From NCBI RefSeq assembly GCF_030407765.1, contig NZ_JASDCU010000006.1, forward strand, positions 124,001-188,000: a stretch of 64,000 nucleotides of DNA. Reading direction: 5' to 3'. Source of the stretch: Microbacterium sp. APC 3901 (GTDB lineage Bacteria; Actinomycetota; Actinomycetes; Actinomycetales; Microbacteriaceae). Shown here piece by piece: positions 1 through 6,582 of this stretch. The notes below the pieces were generated by a model that saw only the letters and a program-made list of their open reading frames with translations, was not told the DNA's origin and ran no database searches. Both the position numbers and the translations under genes were made by a program. The number at the start of each line of letters is the position of its first letter. The first letter of the stretch is position 1.

Positions 1-465
1 CTCGAGGCCGAGCACCAGACGACCGATCGCGGTGAGCGGACGGAGGCCGTCGAGGTCGGCGTCCGCCGAGCCGGCGAGAAGGGTTCGATCGAGAGACGTC
101 CGCTCATCTGCGTACGCGGCCTCGGTGATCGTCAGGCTGACGATGGCTGTCTCGAGAGCGGCGAGATCGTTCACGAACGACGGGATGTCAGTTCCCGGAT
201 GCGCCCGGACGATGCTGCCGACGCGTTCGGCCTCATCCCCGGCAGGCGAGCGCACCACGAGCGTGTACAGACCGTCCTGCGCCGAGAGGTCGTCTGCGAG
301 TCCGGCGCTTCGCCCGGTGTACGCCGCGATCCCCCACTGCTCGGCATCCGATGCATGGGCCGTGTACCAGGCCAGATGGGAACGGTGGAAAGCGCCGAGC
401 CCCATGTGCACGATCCGCACGGGCGGTGCCGGGGACGTACGCACCCCGAGTGTCCCCCCGCTCAC
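1..465 (-). CDS. Mannitol dehydrogenase family protein, fructuronate reductase-like (partial)
   Basis: This is the N-terminal 155 residues of a polyol/uronate dehydrogenase; the C-terminus lies outside the window. The start MSGGTLGVRT is followed by a nucleotide-binding segment containing VHMGLGAFHRSH and then AWYTAHA, as in mannitol 2-dehydrogenase, mannonate oxidoreductase and fructuronate reductase. The GTG start overlaps the stop of uxaC in a GTGA tetranucleotide, so the two are translationally coupled. Paired with uxaC, the likely job is NADH-dependent reduction of fructuronate (or tagaturonate) to the aldonate in hexuronate breakdown. The exact substrate cannot be fixed from the N-terminus. 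The family call is confident. Confidence 0.88.
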   Translation of the reverse strand, partial: MSGGTLGVRTSPAPPVRIVHMGLGAFHRSHLAWYTAHASDAEQWGIAAYTGRSAGLADDLSAQDGLYTLVVRSPAGDEAERVGSIVRAHPGTDIPSFVNDLAALETAIVSLTITEAAYADERTSLDRTLLAGSADADLDGLRPLTAIGRLVLGLE

Positions 466-1859
466 AGCTTGAACACCCGCTTCGGCTGCGGACCGACGAT
501 GTCGTCGATGATCGCGGACGCCGACTCCTCGCTCACCCGGCCTTCGACCACAAGGCGGGCCAGGAATGCGGCATCCGCACGGCGCGCGGTGTCGTGCCGG
601 GCCGGGATCGACAGGAAGGCGCGAGTGTCGTCGATGAAACCCGACCCCCGTGAGAATCCTGCGGTCTCGGTCACTGCCGACCGGAATCGGGCCATGGCGT
701 CGGGTGCGTCGAGGAACCACCACGGAGCCCCGATGTAGACGCTCGGATAGAAGCCCGCGAGCGGCGCGACCTCCCGCGAGTAGACGGTCTCGTCGACCGC
801 GAAAAGCACGAGGTGCAGGTCGCGCTCGAGCCCGAACCGCTCGAGCAGCGGTCGCAGACCGCCGACGAAGTCGGTGCGCCGGGGAATGTCGTGGCCCGTG
901 TCGGGCCCGAACCTGCCGGAGGTCGCCGTGTTGTGGTTGCGGACGACCCCGGCGTGAACCGTCATGACCAGCCCGTCGTCGACACTCATCCGGGCCATCT
1001 GCAGCAGCATGTGCGCGCGGAACGCGTGGCGATCGGCGGCATCCGCATCCCCGGCCATCACTCGGGCGAACAGCGCCTGCCCCTCGGCGGCATCCAGATC
1101 GAGAGTGTCGGGCACCTCGACACCGTGGTCGGCCGAGACCGCGCCGTGTTCGATGAAGTACCGCCTGCGCTGTTCGAGCGCTGCGAGGTAGCCGGCGAAG
1201 GTGCCCGTCTGCCCCGTGGTCTCGAGCAGGCGTCGGACGTTCTCGGCGAAGCCCACGGCGTCCGGGTCGAGGTAGCGGTCGGGCCGGAACGTGGGCACGA
1301 CCCTGCCGACCGAACCCTCAGCGGCGAGCGCCGCGTGCCCTGCAAGGTCGTCGAGCGGATCGTCGGTCGTCGCGAGCACCTCGATGCCGAAGCTGTCGAA
1401 GAGGGCGCGTGGGCGCATGCCCGGCTCGAGGAGCTTGGCGGCGATGTGATCGTACGCATCGTCCGCGGTGGCGGCGGTGAGCGGCATCCGCAGATCGAGC
1501 ACGTTCTCGAGCGACTCGGTCAGCCAGTACCCCGACGCCGTGCCTGCGAACAGCGGCCAGCGCTCGGCGAACAGCCGCCACACCTCTCGCGGGTCCGCCG
1601 ACGGTCCTCCGACGCCGAGCTCATCGAGTCCCACGCCCGAGGCATGCAGCAGCCGGGTGACGTAATGGTCGTGCGTGATCAGCAGCGATGCCGGGTCGGC
1701 GAAAGGGCGATCGTCGACGAGCCACTCCACCGGCACGTGGCCGTGCGGCGAGACGATGGGCGCAGTTGAGACGCTCTCGTACAGGGATCGTGCGACGGAG
1801 CGCGTCGCCGGGTCGGCGGGAAGCAGGCGGTCGCGGTCGCGGCGTTGCGGCTGGAGCAT
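462..1859 (-). CDS. uxaC: Glucuronate isomerase
   Basis: This 465-residue protein has the usual UxaC length. It is a cytoplasmic amidohydrolase-fold enzyme that interconverts glucuronate and fructuronate (or galacturonate and tagaturonate). The early segment SPHGHVPVEWL carries the HxH metal-binding pair, and the C-terminal part shows the family block APWWFLDAPDAMARF and GFIDDTRAFLSIPARHD. The ATG at 1859 is chosen because the protein then begins just before the conserved N-terminal block, with AGAGGA directly upstream; the reading frame stays open much further without any family similarity. It forms an operon with the downstream reductase through a 4-bp overlap and diverges from a LacI regulator. 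A LacI-type operator sits 29 bp upstream of its start. Confidence 0.95.
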   Translation of the reverse strand: MLQPQRRDRDRLLPADPATRSVARSLYESVSTAPIVSPHGHVPVEWLVDDRPFADPASLLITHDHYVTRLLHASGVGLDELGVGGPSADPREVWRLFAERWPLFAGTASGYWLTESLENVLDLRMPLTAATADDAYDHIAAKLLEPGMRPRALFDSFGIEVLATTDDPLDDLAGHAALAAEGSVGRVVPTFRPDRYLDPDAVGFAENVRRLLETTGQTGTFAGYLAALEQRRRYFIEHGAVSADHGVEVPDTLDLDAAEGQALFARVMAGDADAADRHAFRAHMLLQMARMSVDDGLVMTVHAGVVRNHNTATSGRFGPDTGHDIPRRTDFVGGLRPLLERFGLERDLHLVLFAVDETVYSREVAPLAGFYPSVYIGAPWWFLDAPDAMARFRSAVTETAGFSRGSGFIDDTRAFLSIPARHDTARRADAAFLARLVVEGRVSEESASAIIDDIVGPQPKRVFKL

Positions 1860-1887
1860 TCCTCTATCAGACCGGTTCCCATCAATT

Positions 1888-1905
1888 TTGTCAATCGGTT
1901 GCCAA
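1888..1905. promoter_or_regulatory. LacI-family operator upstream of uxaC
   Basis: TTGTCAATCGGTTGCCAA is an 18-bp imperfect palindrome with 7 of 9 half-site matches and a central CG, the usual architecture of LacI/GalR-family operators. It lies between the divergent uxaC and lacI-type genes. A near-identical site is found at 10698-10715, in front of the sugar transporter operon. Confidence 0.75.
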
Positions 1906-1997
1906 AAGCGTTGCTGTCCCGCCGACATACCCCGACGAGACGGCTGGCGTACGATCGGGGAACCGGATGCCGGTCGCAGCGAGGGGAACCGCACACC

Positions 1998-3041
1998 ATG
2001 TCGATGGACGATCCGACCACACCCGACGAGGCGCCTGGCAGCGGAGGCACCTCTGCCCGCCGAGCGACCATCTACGACATCGCGCAGCGGGTCGGCCTCA
2101 ATCCCTCGACGGTCTCCCGCGCTCTGAACAAGCCGGGTCGCACGAACGCGGCAACCGAGGAGAGGATCCGCGCGGCGGCCGCAGAGCTCGGCTACCGCGT
2201 CAACCCGATGGCGAGAGCTCTTCCCACCGGCCGGTCGGGCACCTTCGCGATCGTGCTCCCTGACATCACGAACCCGGTGCACTTCGAACTGATCCGGGGC
2301 GCTGAGCAGGTCGCCCGCGCCGGCGGCTTCACGCTGATCATCTCGGAGACGGAGGGATCGGCGGAGATCGAACGGGAGACCATCGAGGCTCTGCAGTCGT
2401 CCGTCGACGGTCTGCTCGTCGTCGCCTCGCGCCTCGACGATGCAGCCCTCGCAGACCTGGCTCGCGTGAAGCCGATCGTGGCGGCCAACCACTCGGCGCC
2501 GTCGCTGCCGAGCGTGATCCCCGACCTGGCGATGGGACTGACCGCTGCCATGGATCACCTCCGCGATCTCGGACATCGATCCGTGGCCTACCTCGGTCTG
2601 AGCGGCCTGCAGATCAATCGCTCCCGTTGGGAGCTCACGCTCGACCTGGCGATGTCGCGCGACATCTCCCTGGTGGAGATCGCCGTGGAGGCCCCGACCG
2701 TAGAGGCAGGGGCGGATGCGCTGCGACGCGTGCGCGCCAGCGGCGTGACCGCCGTTCTGGCCTACAACGACCTGGTCGCTCACGGTCTGCTCCGAGCGGC
2801 CCGCGGTGCCGGCCTCACTCTGCCCGATGCGTTCAGCGTGATCGGGTTCGACGACATCTTCAGCGCCGAACTCGCCGTGCCGTCGCTGACGACACTCCGC
2901 TCTCCGCTGCGGGAGATCGGCACGAATGCCATGGAGACACTCATCGACCCCGAGCGGAATCGCGTCCCGTCGAAGGTCGTCCTCCCTCTCGATCTCGTCG
3001 TGCGCGAGTCAACCGCACGACTCGTCGAGCGACCTCAGTAG
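1998..3041 (+). CDS. LacI-family transcriptional regulator
   Basis: This 347-residue regulator starts at the ATG at 1998, preceded by GAGGGGAA. Residues about 24-70 form the LacI helix-turn-helix (IYDIAQRVGLNPSTVSRALN, then the hinge region), followed by a periplasmic-binding-protein-like effector domain with VIGFDDIFSAELAVPSLTTL near the end. It is transcribed away from uxaC and very probably represses the uronate operon through the operator at 1888-1905. The second copy of that operator upstream of the transporter/rhamnosidase operon suggests it also controls glycan uptake. The inducer is unknown; a uronate or fructuronate is the natural guess from context. Confidence 0.92.
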   Translation: MSMDDPTTPDEAPGSGGTSARRATIYDIAQRVGLNPSTVSRALNKPGRTNAATEERIRAAAAELGYRVNPMARALPTGRSGTFAIVLPDITNPVHFELIRGAEQVARAGGFTLIISETEGSAEIERETIEALQSSVDGLLVVASRLDDAALADLARVKPIVAANHSAPSLPSVIPDLAMGLTAAMDHLRDLGHRSVAYLGLSGLQINRSRWELTLDLAMSRDISLVEIAVEAPTVEAGADALRRVRASGVTAVLAYNDLVAHGLLRAARGAGLTLPDAFSVIGFDDIFSAELAVPSLTTLRSPLREIGTNAMETLIDPERNRVPSKVVLPLDLVVRESTARLVERPQ

Positions 3042-3056
3042 GGACGAAGCGCCCCA

Positions 3057-3075
3057 CCCATCAGCGACGGATGGG
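3057..3075. terminator. Possible weak terminator between convergent genes
   Basis: CCCATC (3057-3062) and GATGGG (3070-3075) form a 6-bp stem with a 7-nt loop in the 48-bp gap between the converging lacI-type and SMP-30-like genes. There is no T-run, so this is only a candidate. Confidence 0.35.
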
Positions 3076-3089
3076 ACGCTCGCGGCCCC

Positions 3090-4106
3090 TCACCCACCGT
3101 TCGACTGGCGGATGCCCTCTCCGTAGGCCTCGAAGGTGTGCACGAATCCCCCGCCGGGACCACTGACCACGAGGTATCCGTCCGTCGTCCCCGGCGCAAT
3201 CGCGATGTTCGTCGCCGACTCGAGTCCCTCGCCCGGCACGCGGATCGTGCCGATCTGCTCGCCGGTCTTCGCGAACACAACGATCTCGGCCTTCTCGTGG
3301 AACATCTGATAGATGTTCCCCTCGGCGTCGACCGCGGTCGAGTCGATGCGTCCGATCCCGCCGTCGACGTGGATCGCGGGATACGCCGAGACGACCCGGG
3401 TGCACGTCTCGTCGAGGGCGAAGTAGTCGATCCGGTTCGCGTTGTACTGCGCGACCCAGAGCCCGGCATCCTCCTCGTCGAAGACGATGCCGTTCGGGGA
3501 GGGAAGGTCGCCCGCGAGGGTCGACGCCTGCCCGTCGGTGCCGACCCTCACCACACGCCCCGGGGTCTCCCATCCGGGGCCGTCCATGCCGCGGGTGTCG
3601 GTCACGAACATCGTGCCGTCGGGATGGAACGCGATGTCGTCGGGCAGCATCGCGATGCCGTCGACGTCGCCCGAGAAGTGCACCTGCGGGTCTTCTCCGT
3701 CAGCCGTGATGCTCATGACACCACCGCCGAGGAAGTCGGTGAGGTACAGGCGACCGTCACTCGGGTGGAACTGCGCCGAGGTGAACGCGCTCGTCTCATC
3801 GGTGAAGACCTGATCGACCGTGCGCTCGTCGACGTCGACGCGCAGGATCTTCGCCTCCCCGGCGGGCGCCATCACGTCGACCATGAACAGCGACCCGTCG
3901 TCGTGAAAAGTCGGCCCCTCGAGCAGCGTCCCTCCGGTGAGCTCATGCGGCTCCGTCACCTGGAGCAGCTCCTCCGAGCGCTGTTCCGCAGCGGGCCCGT
4001 CCGATGGAGCGTCGGTCTGCGCCGCATCCGGATTGGCGGGCGCACACCCCACCAACAGGGCCACCACCCCGACCGCGCCTGCCGCAGTCGCCAGCGCCGC
4101 CCTCAC
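3090..4106 (-). CDS. SMP-30/gluconolactonase-like lipoprotein
   Basis: This 338-residue protein begins with a signal peptide ending in a lipobox (VALLVGC, Cys about residue 21), so it should be anchored on the outside of the membrane. The remainder reads as an SMP-30/NHL-type beta-propeller with repeated segments such as DDGSLFMVDVM, SDGRLYLTDFLGGGVMSI, HPDGTMFVTDT and SPNGIVFDEED. Family members are lactonases or sugar-binding propellers. The GTG start overlaps the stop of the upstream Baeyer-Villiger monooxygenase in GTGA, so both are expressed together. A role in hydrolysing a lactone or ester made by that enzyme is attractive, but the two proteins should sit on opposite sides of the membrane. 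The lipoprotein call is firm; the activity is inference. Confidence 0.82.
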   Translation of the reverse strand: MRAALATAAGAVGVVALLVGCAPANPDAAQTDAPSDGPAAEQRSEELLQVTEPHELTGGTLLEGPTFHDDGSLFMVDVMAPAGEAKILRVDVDERTVDQVFTDETSAFTSAQFHPSDGRLYLTDFLGGGVMSITADGEDPQVHFSGDVDGIAMLPDDIAFHPDGTMFVTDTRGMDGPGWETPGRVVRVGTDGQASTLAGDLPSPNGIVFDEEDAGLWVAQYNANRIDYFALDETCTRVVSAYPAIHVDGGIGRIDSTAVDAEGNIYQMFHEKAEIVVFAKTGEQIGTIRVPGEGLESATNIAIAPGTTDGYLVVSGPGGGFVHTFEAYGEGIRQSNGG

Positions 4107-5947
4107 GCCGAGACTCCGATCTCTGCCGACTCACGCACGCGTTCGTCCGCATCGTCGACCACGAGCAGCTCCGCCATGTCTCCCTCTCGCCACTCGCGCA
4201 GGAGTCTGTGGAAGGCCACCGGCCCCGGAGAGTACGTGAGTCCGCCGATCGTGCGCGATCCCTCACCGTTGTAGTAGCCCGGCGTGCACTGGGCCTGGAA
4301 GTCCGAGACATCCCGCGACGTCTCGACGACCGTGCGGCACCAGGCATCCTCCGCCTCAGCGGTCGGTTCGATGCGGCGGGCGCCGACCCGCTCGGCCCGC
4401 TCGATCACCGCGGTGATGTGCGCCGCCTGCTCCTGCAGGATGTGCACGAAGTTCACCGAGTTCGCGTTCTGCATCGGGCCGAGCTGGAACAGGTTCGGGA
4501 ACCCGTGGGTGGTGAATCCGTGCAGCGTGCGCGGGCCCATCCCCCAGGCCTCGAGAAGGGCTCGACCTCCCCGCCCGGACACGGGCAGGGTTCCCGACAC
4601 CACGCCCGACACTCCGACATCGAACCCGGTGGCGAAGATGATGCAGTCCACCTCGTACTCCGCCTCACCCACCACGATCGACGTCTCGGTGAGCGCGGTG
4701 ATGCCGTGCGTGTCGGCCGTGTCGACGAGGGTCACGTTCGGGCGGTTGAACGCCTGCAGGTAGAGATCGCTGAACCCCGGCCGCTTGCACATGTATCGGT
4801 ACCAGGGCTTGAGGGCGTCTGCGGTGGCCGAGTCGTCGACGATCTCATCGACCCGGGCGCGCAGGCCATCCATCTTCGCCGCGTCATCGAGCTCTTCCTG
4901 CAGCACGCGGTCCTGCTCCGATACAGAGCCGTCGACACTGCCGGAGAGGATGCTCCGCTGTAGCCGGTGCGTCGAGGTCCACCCGTCCTGCACGAGCGAT
5001 TCGACGGGCTCGCCGGCCAGCACCTCGAGGAAGTTGTCCATCCGCTCGCGCTGCCAGCCAGGAGAGAGCGTCGCCGCCCATGCGGGATCCGTCGGACGGT
5101 TGTCGCGCACGTCGACCGTCGAGGGCGTGCGCTGGAAGACCAGCAGCTCACTCGCGTGCTCGGCGAGGTGCGGGATCACCTGCAGCCCGGTCGCACCGGT
5201 GCCGACGACCGCGACGCGCTTGTCGGCGAGCTTCGTCAGGTCCCCCTCGGCGGATCCGCCGGTGTACGCGTAGTCCCACCGGCTGGTGTGGAAGGTGTGC
5301 CCGGTGAAGCGCTCGATGCCGGGGATGCCGGGGAGCTTCGGCTGCGTCAAGGTGCCGGAGGAGGTGATCACGTACCGCGCGCGGAACACGTCGCCGCGGT
5401 CGGTCTCGACGACCCACTCCGCCGCCGCTTCGTCCCACGTGAGCCCGGTCGCCCGGGTGTGCCCGACGAAATCGCGGTAGAGGTCGTAGTGCTCCGCGAT
5501 GCGCACGGCGTGCTGACGGATCTCCTCGCCCGGCGCATAGCGCCTGCTCGGGACATATCCGGTCTCTTCGAGGAGCGGCATGTAGACGTACGATTCGATG
5601 TCGCAGTGGATGCCGGGGTATCGGTTCCAGTACCAGGTTCCACCGACGTCACCCGCCTCGTCCATGAGGCGAACGGAGTCGATGCCGGCGTCTCGCAGCC
5701 CCGCACCGGTGAGCAGCCCACCGAAGCCCGCGCCGATCACGAGCGCTTCGACGCGGTCACGCAGCGGCTCCCGGTCGACCCGAGGCGTGTACGGGTCCTT
5801 GGCGTAGTAGCCGTACTCGCCGAGAGTCGACCGGTACTGGGTCGCCCCGTCGGGGCGGATGCGCCGATCGCGCTCCTGCGCGTACTTCTCCCGCAGTGCC
5901 CGCAGCCGCGCAACCTGCTCCTGGGTGGCCTGTGCCTGGTCGGTCAT
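4103..5947 (-). CDS. Baeyer-Villiger flavin monooxygenase
   Basis: This 614-residue flavoprotein should insert oxygen next to a carbonyl, turning ketones into esters or lactones with NADPH and FAD. Visible motifs are the FAD-binding GAGFGG (about 72-77), the Baeyer-Villiger fingerprint FTGHTFHTSRWD (about 214-225; FxGxxxHxxxW form) and a second nucleotide-binding VVGTGATG (about 247-254). DVGGTWYWNRYPG near residue 100 is also typical. The ATG at 5947 is chosen for its strong upstream AGGAGG, although the frame opens earlier. It overlaps the SMP-30-like lipoprotein downstream and diverges from a MarR regulator, with a perfect palindrome between them. The substrate is unknown; a cyclic or aryl ketone is plausible. 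Confidence 0.93.
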   Translation of the reverse strand: MTDQAQATQEQVARLRALREKYAQERDRRIRPDGATQYRSTLGEYGYYAKDPYTPRVDREPLRDRVEALVIGAGFGGLLTGAGLRDAGIDSVRLMDEAGDVGGTWYWNRYPGIHCDIESYVYMPLLEETGYVPSRRYAPGEEIRQHAVRIAEHYDLYRDFVGHTRATGLTWDEAAAEWVVETDRGDVFRARYVITSSGTLTQPKLPGIPGIERFTGHTFHTSRWDYAYTGGSAEGDLTKLADKRVAVVGTGATGLQVIPHLAEHASELLVFQRTPSTVDVRDNRPTDPAWAATLSPGWQRERMDNFLEVLAGEPVESLVQDGWTSTHRLQRSILSGSVDGSVSEQDRVLQEELDDAAKMDGLRARVDEIVDDSATADALKPWYRYMCKRPGFSDLYLQAFNRPNVTLVDTADTHGITALTETSIVVGEAEYEVDCIIFATGFDVGVSGVVSGTLPVSGRGGRALLEAWGMGPRTLHGFTTHGFPNLFQLGPMQNANSVNFVHILQEQAAHITAVIERAERVGARRIEPTAEAEDAWCRTVVETSRDVSDFQAQCTPGYYNGEGSRTIGGLTYSPGPVAFHRLLREWREGDMAELLVVDDADERVRESAEIGVSA

Positions 5948-6050
5948 GGTTCCGTCCTCCTGTCGCCGGGGCTCGGGCGCAGGTCGACGCGAACTGGGGA
6001 CGGCGTGAACCTGAACCCGACACGACCCCGGATCGGTTCCTTCCCAGAAG

Positions 6051-6067
6051 GTTAGCTTGAAGCTAAC
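6051..6067. promoter_or_regulatory. Perfect palindrome, likely MarR operator
   Basis: GTTAGCTTGAAGCTAAC is a perfect 17-bp inverted repeat between the divergent monooxygenase and MarR genes. Size, symmetry and position fit the binding site of the adjacent MarR protein, controlling both directions. Confidence 0.75.
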
Positions 6068-6099
6068 TAAATATCCCTGGGAATCGCCCCGGAGCGCGT

Positions 6100-6105
6100 T
6101 ACGGT
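6100..6105 (+). promoter_or_regulatory. -10 box of a leaderless-type promoter (MarR gene)
   Basis: TACGGT is followed by exactly six bases and then the GTG start at 6112, so transcription should begin at or next to the start codon. Confidence 0.55.
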
Positions 6106-6111
6106 ACTGAG

Positions 6112-6573
6112 GTGAGCGATGACCGGAGACGTGCGGAGGCACTGGAGAACATCGATGCCCTCACGCTGGCGGTCTCGGTGCGCTCGCTCCCCCGCATGAT
6201 CGGCTCCCTGCTGAGCACGCAGCTGACGATCCAGCAGCTCAAGGTGCTCACGTCCATCGTCGTGTCCGACCACAGCACGATCAGTGGCCTCGCATCGTCG
6301 TTCGAGGTGTCTCTCGCCACGATGTCGAAGCTCGTCGAGCGGCTCGTCGACCAGGGGCTCGTCGAGCGACTCACGGATGCCGTCGACCAGCGCGTGCGGC
6401 GCCTGGTGCCAACATCTCTCGGGCGAGACGTCATCGGGAAGATCATGGCGGCCCGACCGGAGATGGGAGCGGACATCCTCGACGGACTGACGATCGACGA
6501 ACTGGAATCGCTCGCCGTCGGCCTGCGCGCGATCAATCGACAGCTGCAGGCCGCGGCGACACACGACGACTGA
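6112..6573 (+). CDS. MarR-family transcriptional regulator
   Basis: This 153-residue protein has a winged helix with STISGLASSFEVSLATMSKLVERLVDQGLVER, containing the recognition helix (about 60-90), and the beta-wing segment RVRRLVPTSLGRDV. The GTG start follows a TACGGT box by six bases and has no ribosome-binding site, which points to a leaderless transcript. It diverges from the Baeyer-Villiger monooxygenase and likely represses that operon and itself through the palindrome at 6051-6067. MarR proteins of this kind usually respond to a hydrophobic or aromatic ligand, plausibly the monooxygenase substrate. Confidence 0.9.
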   Translation: MSDDRRRAEALENIDALTLAVSVRSLPRMIGSLLSTQLTIQQLKVLTSIVVSDHSTISGLASSFEVSLATMSKLVERLVDQGLVERLTDAVDQRVRRLVPTSLGRDVIGKIMAARPEMGADILDGLTIDELESLAVGLRAINRQLQAAATHDD

Positions 6574-6582
6574 TCAGCGCCC

